Shown here piece after piece: positions 8,312 through 14,726 of a stretch of DNA of 18,801 nucleotides. A program made the position numbers and the translations under genes. This stretch comes from JBBSQE01 sp038258095 (lineage in GTDB: Bacteria > Actinomycetota > Thermoleophilia > Solirubrobacterales > 70-9): assembly GCA_038258095.1 (NCBI GenBank), contig JBBSQE010000030.1, forward strand, positions 1-18,801. The letters run 5' to 3'. Numbering within the stretch: the first letter of the stretch is position 1; each line of letters starts with the position of its first letter. The notes below the pieces were generated by a model. That model saw only the letters and a list, made by a program, of their open reading frames with translations. It made no database searches and was not told where the DNA came from.

Positions 8312-8707
8312 TCATGATTCCCCTCCTGGGTTGGTCTCGATCAGCTCGATCCGGTAGTCGTCGGGGTCGCGCACGAAGCAGAGCCGGGGGCCGCCGTCGG
8401 AAACCGTGTAGGGCGGCTTCTCGGGCTGGATGCCGAGGTCGTCGAGACGCTCCAGCGCCTCGTCCATGTCGTCGATCGTGATCGCGATGTGGCCGTAACC
8501 GGTGCCGAGGTCGTAGGGCTCGGTCTGTCCGTGGTTGAAGGTCAGCTCGAGGCGCGGACCGTCCCCGGGAAGCCCCATGAAGACGTTGGTTGCCTCGTTG
8601 TCGCCGATCGGCAGGCGGCCAACCTCCTCCAGGCCCAGGCTGCCGTAGAAGGCGACCGAGCGGTCGATGTCGGTTATCCGGTAGCAGGTGTGGATGAGCT
8701 CGCTCAT
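8312..8707 (-). CDS. Glyoxalase I-like VOC metalloenzyme
   Basis: Small cytoplasmic enzyme of the vicinal oxygen chelate fold, 131 residues, two beta-alpha-beta-beta-beta modules. The four metal ligands of GloA are all in place and almost at the same numbering as in E. coli: His6, Glu54 in LELTFNH, His73 in GYGHIAI and Glu121 in RIELIE. It probably isomerises the thiol adduct of methylglyoxal. Since actinobacteria usually use mycothiol rather than glutathione, the thiol cofactor is uncertain. The ATG at 8707 has TAGATT 6 nt upstream and no ribosome site, so the mRNA is probably leaderless. It is divergent from the enolase-like gene and shares with it a region containing a 38 nt inverted repeat. 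Confidence 0.9.
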   Translation of the reverse strand: MSELIHTCYRITDIDRSVAFYGSLGLEEVGRLPIGDNEATNVFMGLPGDGPRLELTFNHGQTEPYDLGTGYGHIAITIDDMDEALERLDDLGIQPEKPPYTVSDGGPRLCFVRDPDDYRIELIETNPGGES

Positions 8708-8713
8708 GGCCTG

Positions 8714-8719
8714 AATCTA
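8714..8719 (-). promoter_or_regulatory. -10 element for glyoxalase gene (leaderless)
   Basis: On the minus strand TAGATT lies 6 nt before the ATG at 8707. This is the spacing expected when transcription starts at the start codon. No convincing -35 hexamer is visible. Confidence 0.6.
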
Positions 8720-8782
8720 CCGCCTCCCCGACCAGGGATAGCGCCGCGGGGACGAGTGAGGATAGGCCGCTGGCGAAACGAT

Positions 8783-8820
8783 TGGGGACCTGACGCCCCC
8801 AGGGTGGCGGTAAGTCCCCA
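8783..8820. repeat. 38 nt imperfect inverted repeat in divergent promoter region
   Basis: The outer arms TGGGGAC (8783-8789) and GTCCCCA (8814-8820) are perfect complements. Inner arms CGCC (8794-8797) and GGCG (8806-8809) share the same centre at 8801.5, with CC and GG pairs inside them. The four bases between the arms pair only in part. The result is a nearly symmetric cruciform or hairpin of about 15 pairs. It sits between two divergent leaderless promoters. It could be an operator for a dimeric regulator, a REP-like element, or an insulating hairpin. No second copy was noticed in the window. Confidence 0.7.
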
Positions 8821-8848
8821 CTCTGTCTCGGATCGTCGATTCTCACCC

Positions 8849-8860
8849 GCCCGCGCGGGC
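8849..8860. repeat. 12 nt perfect GC palindrome
   Basis: GCCCGCGCGGGC is its own reverse complement and lies 40 nt upstream of the -10 of the enolase-like gene. A second weak hairpin (CTCTGCG with CGCGGAG) follows at once. It may be part of a regulatory region, but chance palindromes are common at this GC content. Confidence 0.4.
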
Positions 8861-8899
8861 CCTCTGCGCGCCGCGGAGCCGAGTGCCGGATCGGTCATC

Positions 8900-8905
8900 T
8901 AGGGT
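8900..8905 (+). promoter_or_regulatory. -10 element for enolase-like gene (leaderless)
   Basis: TAGGGT ends 6 nt before the ATG at 8912. No ribosome site is present in the gap, which fits a leaderless transcript. The same hexamer precedes the ferritin gene. Confidence 0.6.
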
Positions 8906-8911
8906 GCTTAC

Positions 8912-9982
8912 ATGTCTGATTACGAGCATCTCGCTGACCTGCCGATCTCGATCGAGAGCTACGATCTCGAGGACCATGACCGTGCGTACTCCGCGGAGTT
9001 CACCCGGCCCTCAACCGTGGTTCACATGCGCGGCGGCGGGCAGGACGGAGTCGGCGAGGACGTCGTCTACGACGTGCTCGACCACATCGCCCACCGCGAC
9101 GCCGGCACGCCCCTCGACCTGAGCGGCGCCTCGACCTTCGGTGAGGTCTGTGCCCAGCTCGGCGAGACCGATCTCTTCCCCGGTTCGCCTCCCAACATGG
9201 AGGCTTCCCGCAACTACCGGCGCTGGGCCTACGAGTCGGCCGCCCTCGACCTGGCGCTGCGCCAGAGCGGCACCTCGCTCCACGAGGCGCTCGGGCGCGA
9301 CCCGAAGCCACTCAACTTCGTCTGCTCGACCCGCCTATCGGCGTTCGGTGACGACGCCGGCTCCACCACGGACCCGATCCGCAAACGGCTCGCCAAGTAC
9401 CCGGACACGCGCTTCAAGCTCGATCCCGAGAACGACTGGACGGACGAGCTGATCGCCGAGCTGGAGGAGCTCGCCGGCATCGACGTCCTCGACCTCAAGG
9501 GCCACTACCGCGGTACGCCGGTCGACGTCGAGACCGACCCGAACCTCTACCGCGCGGTCGCGGTCTCCTTTCCCGACGCCTACCTCGAGGACCCGGACCT
9601 GAACGAGCGGACGAAGGTCGCGCTTGGTCCGTATATGGACAGGGTGACTTGGGACGCGCCGCTTCACTCCCTCGCTGACATCACCTCGCTCGAGACAGAG
9701 CCGGGCGCGATCAACTCGAAGCCGTCGCGCTTCGGCTCCGTCGCCGAGGTCCTCTCCGTATATGAGCACTGCGCCGAGCGCGGGATCGCCGTCTACGGCG
9801 GCGGCCAGGGTGAGCTCGGCGTCGGGCGCGGCCAGATCCAGTACCTCGCCTCCCTGTTTCACGCGGACACGCCGAACGACGTCGCGCCCTCCGGCTACAA
9901 CGACCCGGCGGTCCCCTCCGGCCTGCCGACGAGCCCAATGGACCCGGTCCCTTCGGAGACCGGCTTCCGCTGGGCCGAGTAG
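8912..9982 (+). CDS. Enolase-superfamily protein, function unknown
   Basis: A 356-residue protein that looks like the enolase superfamily (muconate-lactonising/mandelate-racemase group): an N-terminal capping domain, then a barrel starting around residue 110 with YESAALDLALRQSG and LGRDP. Candidate active-site residues are Arg167 and Lys169 (RFK, in place of the usual KxK), metal ligands Asp194 in LDLKG, Glu226 in YLEDP and Asp248 in TWDAP, and Lys270 in NSKPSR on the opposite side. Order and spacing follow muconate cycloisomerase closely. Enzymes of this fold abstract a proton next to a carboxylate and then racemise, cyclise or dehydrate. The substrate cannot be told from sequence. The start is fixed by the leaderless -10 at 8900. 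The FAD monooxygenase begins 29 nt later and may act in the same pathway. Confidence 0.78.
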   Translation: MSDYEHLADLPISIESYDLEDHDRAYSAEFTRPSTVVHMRGGGQDGVGEDVVYDVLDHIAHRDAGTPLDLSGASTFGEVCAQLGETDLFPGSPPNMEASRNYRRWAYESAALDLALRQSGTSLHEALGRDPKPLNFVCSTRLSAFGDDAGSTTDPIRKRLAKYPDTRFKLDPENDWTDELIAELEELAGIDVLDLKGHYRGTPVDVETDPNLYRAVAVSFPDAYLEDPDLNERTKVALGPYMDRVTWDAPLHSLADITSLETEPGAINSKPSRFGSVAEVLSVYEHCAERGIAVYGGGQGELGVGRGQIQYLASLFHADTPNDVAPSGYNDPAVPSGLPTSPMDPVPSETGFRWAE

Positions 9983-10011
9983 GCCCCGCCCTCGATCATG
10001 GCCGCCGGGTA

Positions 10012-11169
10012 GTGCGCGCGCTGATTTCGGGAGCCGGGATCGCCGGTTTGGCGACAGCCCTCCGCCTACGAGAGGTGGGTGCCGAGGTCGTCCTCGCCGA
10101 AGCCGCCCCGGGTCCTCGCGACCCCGGATACATGATCGATTTCTTCGGCCCCGGATTCGATGCCGCCGAGCGCCTCGGCCTGCTCGGCGACCTCGAGAGG
10201 ATCCACTACCCCGTCGACGAGCTCACCTATGTGAACCCCGACGGGGAGCGCGCCTTCGGCATCAGCTATCCGAGCCTGCGCAAGCGGCTGTTCCGGGGAC
10301 GCCACTTCAACTTCCTGCGCGGCGACCTCGAGGAGGTGCTGCGCACGGCGCTGGGCGGGTCCGGAGAGATCGCGTGGGGGCTGAGCGTCGTCGCCGTCGA
10401 GCAGGACCGCGACGGCATCGAGGTGGAACTCAGCGACGGCTCGATCGAGAGGTTCGACGTTGGCATCGGCGCCGACGGTGTGGATTCCCACCTTCGCGAG
10501 CTGGTCTTCGGCCCAGAGCAGCAGTTCGAGATCCCGCTGCACCACACGACCGCCGCCTTCCTGATCGACGGGGTCCCAGGAGGTCTCGGCGCCCGCGACT
10601 TCACGATGCTCACGACCCCGGGCCGGATGGTCGCGGTTTACCCGATCCGCGGCGGCCGGGCAGCCACCTTCTTCGTCCACCGCGACAACCTCGCCCCACG
10701 GGAAGCGACACCCGAGGAGGCGATGGCGGAGGTGTACGGTCGTATCGGCTGGATCGTGCCCGAGCTCCTGGACGGTCTCGACCCCGCGAGCCTCTTCTTC
10801 GACCGCGTCTCGCAGATCCACATGTCTGGGTGGACTGCAGGGCGCATCGCGCTCTGCGGCGACGCAGCCTGGTGCGTCTCGCTGATGGCCGGTCAGGGAG
10901 CCTCGCTGGCTCTGGCCGGCGGAGAGGCGCTCGGCCGCGCGCTCGGGGAGGGCGGCGACGACGTACCCGGGACCCTGCGCCGATGGGAGGGCTCTCTCCG
11001 CTCGGACGTCGAGCAAAGGCGCAAGGCCGGAGCCGATACGGCGCGTTGGTTCGTGCCGGAGACCCGCCGGCGCATGTTTGTGCGTGACCTCGTCCTGCGC
11101 AGCTCGGCCATGCCGGTGCTGGCCGCGCTTGCCCGCCGGCAGATCGGGGTCGGGCGCCCGGGCACCTGA
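10012..11169 (+). CDS. FAD-dependent monooxygenase (PHBH/TetX-like)
   Basis: Class A flavoprotein monooxygenase, 385 residues, which uses NAD(P)H and O2 to hydroxylate an aromatic or other small compound. The N-terminal dinucleotide fold has GAGIAG at residues 7-12, the DG motif is Asp155-Gly156 in GADGVDS, and the GD motif with Asp284 in LCGDAAW closes the FAD site; the following SLMAGQGASLAL helix is typical. The GTG at 10012 puts the Rossmann strand right at the N-terminus, as expected. It follows the enolase-like gene by 29 nt and probably shares its transcript. The start overlaps by one base the TAG of a four-codon frame (ATG at 9998), which may be chance. Substrate is unknown. Confidence 0.88.
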   Translation: MRALISGAGIAGLATALRLREVGAEVVLAEAAPGPRDPGYMIDFFGPGFDAAERLGLLGDLERIHYPVDELTYVNPDGERAFGISYPSLRKRLFRGRHFNFLRGDLEEVLRTALGGSGEIAWGLSVVAVEQDRDGIEVELSDGSIERFDVGIGADGVDSHLRELVFGPEQQFEIPLHHTTAAFLIDGVPGGLGARDFTMLTTPGRMVAVYPIRGGRAATFFVHRDNLAPREATPEEAMAEVYGRIGWIVPELLDGLDPASLFFDRVSQIHMSGWTAGRIALCGDAAWCVSLMAGQGASLALAGGEALGRALGEGGDDVPGTLRRWEGSLRSDVEQRRKAGADTARWFVPETRRRMFVRDLVLRSSAMPVLAALARRQIGVGRPGT

Positions 11170-11192
11170 GGGCGATCCGCCACATCCCCGTG

Positions 11193-11198
11193 TAGGGT
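11193..11198 (+). promoter_or_regulatory. -10 element for ferritin gene (leaderless)
   Basis: TAGGGT ends 7 nt before the ATG at 11206, in the 36 nt gap after the monooxygenase gene. There is no ribosome site between them, so a leaderless transcript is likely. Confidence 0.6.
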
Positions 11199-11205
11199 CA
11201 ACCTC

Positions 11206-11739
11206 ATGCTCGAATCCAACTTCGCCTCGGCCCTGAACGAGCAGGTCGGCAACGAGTTCGCCGCCTCCCAGCAGTACGTGATGGTCGCCGTGCACTACGA
11301 CGCCGAGACCCTCCCCCAGCTCGCCGCCTTCTTCTACCGCCAGGCGATCGAGGAGCGAAACCACGCGATGATGATCATCCAGTACCTGCTCGACGCCGGC
11401 CACCCGGTCTCGGTCCCCGCGACCCCCGAACCGCGCGGCGCATTCAAAGACACGGTCGAGCCGGTCGCGATCGCCCTCGAGCAGGAGAAGCGGGTGTCGG
11501 AGCAGATCGCCGGGCTCGCGAGGCTCGCGCGCGACGAGGGCAACTACCAGGGCGAGCAGTTCATGCAGTGGTTCATCAAGGAGCAGGTCGAGGAGGTCGC
11601 GACGATGGGTGACCTCCTGCGGGTAGTCGAACGCGCCCGTGAGAACCCACTCCTCGCCGAGGAGTACCTGGCCCGCGAGGGCATCGGCGGCGACTCCGAT
11701 GACCCGACCGCCCCGACCGCCGCCGGCGGCGCCCTCTAG
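11206..11739 (+). CDS. Ferritin, FtnA/BfrB type
   Basis: Non-haem ferritin subunit of 177 residues that oxidises Fe(II) and stores it in a 24-mer cage. The ferroxidase centre is complete and numbered as in E. coli FtnA: Glu17, Glu50, His53, Glu94, Gln127 and Glu130, with Glu126 and Glu129 also present. There is no haem-ligand Met in the bacterioferritin position that I can identify, so the ferritin branch is favoured. The last 15 residues form an Ala/Thr/Pro-rich tail, probably disordered. The gene seems to have its own leaderless promoter, so it need not be tied to the genes around it. No Fur-like or other iron box was recognised. Confidence 0.95.
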   Translation: MLESNFASALNEQVGNEFAASQQYVMVAVHYDAETLPQLAAFFYRQAIEERNHAMMIIQYLLDAGHPVSVPATPEPRGAFKDTVEPVAIALEQEKRVSEQIAGLARLARDEGNYQGEQFMQWFIKEQVEEVATMGDLLRVVERARENPLLAEEYLAREGIGGDSDDPTAPTAAGGAL

Positions 11740-11780
11740 CCAGCCCCCGCGACGGGAGTGGCGAACCGACCACGGCGGGA

Positions 11781-11786
11781 TAGTGT
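11781..11786 (+). promoter_or_regulatory. -10 element for sugar transporter gene (leaderless)
   Basis: TAGTGT ends 6 nt before the GTG at 11793. It supports that GTG as the start and indicates a transcript separate from ferritin. Confidence 0.55.
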
Positions 11787-11792
11787 CGCCGT

Positions 11793-13211
11793 GTGAGCAC
11801 CGAAGAGAGGGTTGAGGAGTCCCGGCGCCGGGCGCACCGCAACGTCATCCTGACCGCGGCGATCGCCGGGCTCGGAGGACTTCTGTTCGGCTACGACACG
11901 GGCATCATCGCCAGCGCTCTTCTCTTCATCAAGACCGACTTCGACCTCGGCAGCTTCGAGCAGGGCCTCGTCGTCGCAGCAGTGCCGATCGGCGCGATCG
12001 CAGGCGCGGCATTCGCCGGACCGGCAGCGGACACCTACGGCCGGCGGCGGATGATCCTGCTGTCCGCCGCGATCTTCATCGCCGGCGCCCTGGGGAGCGC
12101 CGCCGCAGGAGGCCTCGAGGTGCTGGTCATCGCGCGCCTCGTGATCGGCGTCGCCATCGGCCTCGCATCGGCCGCGGCACCGGTCTACATCTCGGAGGTC
12201 GCGCCGCCGGAGTCTCGCGGGCAGCTCGTCAGCTTCTTCCAGCTCGCGGTGACGATCGGCATCCTCGTCGCCTATCTGGTCGGGCTCGCGCTTGACCATT
12301 CGGAAGGATGGCGTTGGATGCTCGGGCTCGGTTGCGTCCCCGCTCTCGCACTTGGCTTCGGGATGCTCCGGATGCCGCAGAGCCCGCGCTGGCTCGTGAT
12401 GACGGGGGACGACCTCACGGCTCGATCGACGCTGGCGAGGATCCGCGTCAACAACCCCGAGATGATCGACTCAGAGCTGCGCGAGATCCATGAGTCGCTC
12501 GACGTCGGCGACGAGAAGACGAGCTGGCGCGATCTCCTCCAACCGGCGGTCAAGAGCGCGCTCTTCGTCGGAGTCGGGTTGGCGGTCCTCCAGCAGGTCA
12601 CAGGCATCAACACCGTCATCTATTACGCGCCGACGATCGTCCAGTTCACCGGTGTCGACTCCTCCTCCGCGGCCATTCTCGCCTCGGTCGGGGTCGGCAT
12701 CGTCAACGTCGGGATGACGATCGTCGCCCTGCGGCTGCTCGACCGATCCGGGCGGCGCACGCTGCTGATGGTGGGAGTCAGCGGAATGACGCTGTCCCTG
12801 TTCGCGCTTGGCGCCGCCTTCATCGGCGGCGGCGGAAGCACGCTTTCGTCGGTCATCGCCATCGGCAGCCTGATGGCCTATGTCGGCGCGTTCGCGATCA
12901 GCCTCGGCCCGATCTTCTGGCTCCTGAACGCCGAGATCTACCCCCTCAACGTCCGCAGCAAGGCGGCGGGCGTCGGCACGATGGCCAACTGGACCTTCAA
13001 CTTCATCGTCTCGCTGACGTTCCTGCTCCTGATCGACGCACTCGGCAGAACCGGCGCCTTCTGGTTCTACGGGACCATCGGTCTGTTGACGCTCTGGTTC
13101 TGCTGGACCTACGTGCCGGAGACGAAGGGCAAGACCCTCGAGGACATCGAGATGATCTTCCGCGAGCGCGCCGGAGTCGAGCCCGAGCCACCCGCCCCGC
13201 CGACCGTCTGA
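11793..13211 (+). CDS. MFS sugar transporter (SP family)
   Basis: Twelve-helix sugar:proton symporter of the XylE/GalP/AraE type, 472 residues, inner membrane. Signatures are in order: GGLLFGYDTG in helix 1, AADTYGRRR in the 2-3 loop, YISEVAPPESRG after helix 4, PQSPRWL at the end of the first half, QQVTGINTVIYYAP in helix 7, DRSGRR in the 8-9 loop, and the C-terminal PETKGKTLEDIE. The QQxTGIN and PETKG motifs are the family's hallmarks. Likely substrates are xylose, arabinose, glucose, galactose or inositol, which the sequence does not settle. The start is GTG at 11793, supported by the hexamer 6 nt upstream. No sugar-metabolism gene lies next to it. Confidence 0.92.
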   Translation: MSTEERVEESRRRAHRNVILTAAIAGLGGLLFGYDTGIIASALLFIKTDFDLGSFEQGLVVAAVPIGAIAGAAFAGPAADTYGRRRMILLSAAIFIAGALGSAAAGGLEVLVIARLVIGVAIGLASAAAPVYISEVAPPESRGQLVSFFQLAVTIGILVAYLVGLALDHSEGWRWMLGLGCVPALALGFGMLRMPQSPRWLVMTGDDLTARSTLARIRVNNPEMIDSELREIHESLDVGDEKTSWRDLLQPAVKSALFVGVGLAVLQQVTGINTVIYYAPTIVQFTGVDSSSAAILASVGVGIVNVGMTIVALRLLDRSGRRTLLMVGVSGMTLSLFALGAAFIGGGGSTLSSVIAIGSLMAYVGAFAISLGPIFWLLNAEIYPLNVRSKAAGVGTMANWTFNFIVSLTFLLLIDALGRTGAFWFYGTIGLLTLWFCWTYVPETKGKTLEDIEMIFRERAGVEPEPPAPPTV

Positions 13212-13329
13212 CCACGGCCTCCCTCGGTCAACGCGACTGCCATGAGAGGATGCGAGACGTCAGGGGTGGTGCGCTGACCCGTTGAGTCCAAGAGAACAAC
13301 TCGCCACGCACGCTCCCTCTTCCTCGTCC
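13212..13329. other. Convergent intergenic spacer
   Basis: A 118 nt gap between the ends of the sugar transporter and APC-like genes. A weak GGGT/ACCC dyad near 13265-13280 is the only structure seen. There is no clear T-tract terminator. Confidence 0.4.
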
Positions 13330-14493
13330 TCAGGCCGCCGGCTCGGCCAGGAGGGTGATCAGCGCCATGACGAGCGCCAGCGCCCAGAAGCCGGCCCGTG
13401 CGGCTCCTCCGGAGGCCCGCGCCGCGACCACGCACTGGACGGCGTAGTAGGCGGCGAACGCCCGCGACGCGACCGCGATGATCGTGAAGGTCGGGATCGT
13501 CCAGGCGAGGACGATCGCGACGGCGCCTCCGAAGACGTACGGCCGCGGGCCTCTCATCGCATTGCGAAAGAGCGAGTGCAGATTGCCGGCGGCGGCCACC
13601 GTGTCTGCCGTGGCGGCGCTGAACTGGCTCAGCACCGCACAGATGACCAGCGGCAGGGTGAGAAGAGGGACGACGCGCTCCGTGATGTCGAGCAGGTCCT
13701 TGTCCGGGCCGGCGCCGACGGCCAGGCCCATCAGCGGCGTACAGACAGCCGCGAAGCCGACGTAGATCGACGCGGACACGAATTGGGAGACGCGCGAGGC
13801 CCGGATCCGGGTGGGCGCATCGTAGGCGTCGCCGATGTAGCGGACCGTCTCGAAGCCCTGGACCGTGATCAGCGCCCCACCGAGAACGAGAAAGATCTTC
13901 GCGATTCCCTTGTCGGGCGCCGCGGGAAGGGTGGGTCCATTGCCGAGCACCTGCCCGAGGTCGGAGAAGAAGAAGGCCCCGCCGAGGATCGTCACCAGGA
14001 AGAGGACGGCGACGAGGGCAACCCGCTCCAGCATCTCCAGGCCACTGAAGCCGCGAACGACTCCGACGATGGTGATCCCGAGGATCGCCCCGGATGCCAG
14101 GGCGCGCTCGGCAACGTCGGTATCGGGCCCGACGTAGCCGAGGATGTACTGGGCCATGATCCGCAGGTACAGGGCGACGGAGATCACATACGCGACCACG
14201 ATCAGAAAGTCGCTGATGCGCTCGAGGCGCTCGGAGGTCCGATTGAGGTCCCCGCTCTCGGCGAGCGGCTCGACGTCGCGGACGATCACACGAATCGCCG
14301 ACCCGACGAAGTAGGCGAGAAGGCAGATCCCCGCCGCGCCGAAGGCCGCGTAGGGGCCGACCGTCCGCTCGAGGACCGGAACGATGATCAGGAAGCCGCT
14401 GCCGAAGATCGACGCGAGCGGCGTGACGGATGCCCGCAGGACCGTCCTCCACGACGCTCGGTCGTCGTCGTCGTTCGGGTTCTGCGCGACCAC
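13330..14493 (-). CDS. APC-like multispanning membrane protein
   Basis: A 387-residue hydrophobic protein with about 10-11 membrane helices and a short acidic N-terminus (PNDDDDR). The first helix carries SIFGSGFLI, similar to the broken helix 1 of amino acid-polyamine-organocation transporters with a LeuT fold, and helix 6 has a Gly-rich stretch (LGGALITVQGFE) like their second broken helix. It may be a transporter for an amino acid, amine or ion, but I do not recognise a specific family. The GTG at 14493 is the first usable start. It lies 31 nt after the stop of the zinc-ribbon gene on the same strand with no promoter-like hexamer at the right distance, so the two genes probably form an operon. 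Confidence 0.75.
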   Translation of the reverse strand: MVAQNPNDDDDRASWRTVLRASVTPLASIFGSGFLIIVPVLERTVGPYAAFGAAGICLLAYFVGSAIRVIVRDVEPLAESGDLNRTSERLERISDFLIVVAYVISVALYLRIMAQYILGYVGPDTDVAERALASGAILGITIVGVVRGFSGLEMLERVALVAVLFLVTILGGAFFFSDLGQVLGNGPTLPAAPDKGIAKIFLVLGGALITVQGFETVRYIGDAYDAPTRIRASRVSQFVSASIYVGFAAVCTPLMGLAVGAGPDKDLLDITERVVPLLTLPLVICAVLSQFSAATADTVAAAGNLHSLFRNAMRGPRPYVFGGAVAIVLAWTIPTFTIIAVASRAFAAYYAVQCVVAARASGGAARAGFWALALVMALITLLAEPAA

Positions 14494-14524
14494 TAGACGA
14501 GCTCGGGCGTCCGTCGAGCCCGGG

Positions 14525-14653
14525 TCAATGCTTCACGAAGAGGGAGAGCAACGACCAGCCCGCGCGCCTGCCGCAGCGAGGGCACTTCTGGAGCGGCTTG
14601 ACGGTGGCGCCGCAATGGCGGCAGGCCGGCTGGGGCTTGACGATCGACGCGAT
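14525..14653 (-). CDS. Zinc-ribbon small protein, 42 codons, apparent ATC start
   Basis: A short minus-strand frame encodes CRHCG and, ten residues on, CPRCGRR: two CxxC knuckles that would bind one zinc, followed by a hydrophobic AGWSLLSLF end and stop at 14525. Two knuckles with correct spacing and a sensible end make a real protein likely. The frame is closed upstream by a TAG at 14665-14663, and between it and the first Cys there is no ATG, GTG or TTG. The best start is ATC at 14653, 6 nt after a TAGGCT hexamer on the same strand. One base change would make it ATG. Its role is unknown; such ribbons bind nucleic acid or protein. It precedes the APC-like gene by 31 nt. Confidence 0.68.
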   Translation of the reverse strand: MASIVKPQPACRHCGATVKPLQKCPRCGRRAGWSLLSLFVKH

Positions 14654-14659
14654 CCGACG

Positions 14660-14665
14660 AGCCTA
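14660..14665 (-). promoter_or_regulatory. -10 element for zinc-ribbon gene (leaderless)
   Basis: On the minus strand TAGGCT ends 6 nt before the ATC at 14653, matching the spacing of the other leaderless starts in this window. It also contains the in-frame TAG that closes the frame upstream. Confidence 0.5.
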
Positions 14666-14713
14666 CCCTCGACGCTGGTTGCGGTACCTTCACACGGGTC
14701 GGTCCAACCGGAA

Positions 14714-14719
14714 TAGGAT
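14714..14719 (+). promoter_or_regulatory. -10 element for phosphoesterase gene (leaderless)
   Basis: TAGGAT ends 7 nt before the GTG at 14727. It favours this start over the ATG at 14817 just before the twin-arginine motif. Confidence 0.55.
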
Positions 14720-14726
14720 CGCGATC

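Noticed and set aside
8187..8846. Longer minus-strand frame over the glyoxalase region
   Set aside because: Its protein has no domain, while the other frame holds all four glyoxalase metal ligands and a well-placed start.
10066..11403. 445-codon minus-strand frame
   Set aside because: Antisense to the monooxygenase and ferritin genes; composition is that of a shadow frame and there is no recognisable domain.
13282..14496. 404-codon plus-strand frame
   Set aside because: Antisense to the hydrophobic APC-like protein; full of charged residues and lacking any motif, a typical mirror of a membrane protein gene.
14430..14726. 5' extension of the phosphoesterase frame
   Set aside because: It would overlap the zinc-ribbon gene and the end of the APC-like gene, and the residues look random; the GTG at 14727 has a -10 hexamer at the right distance.
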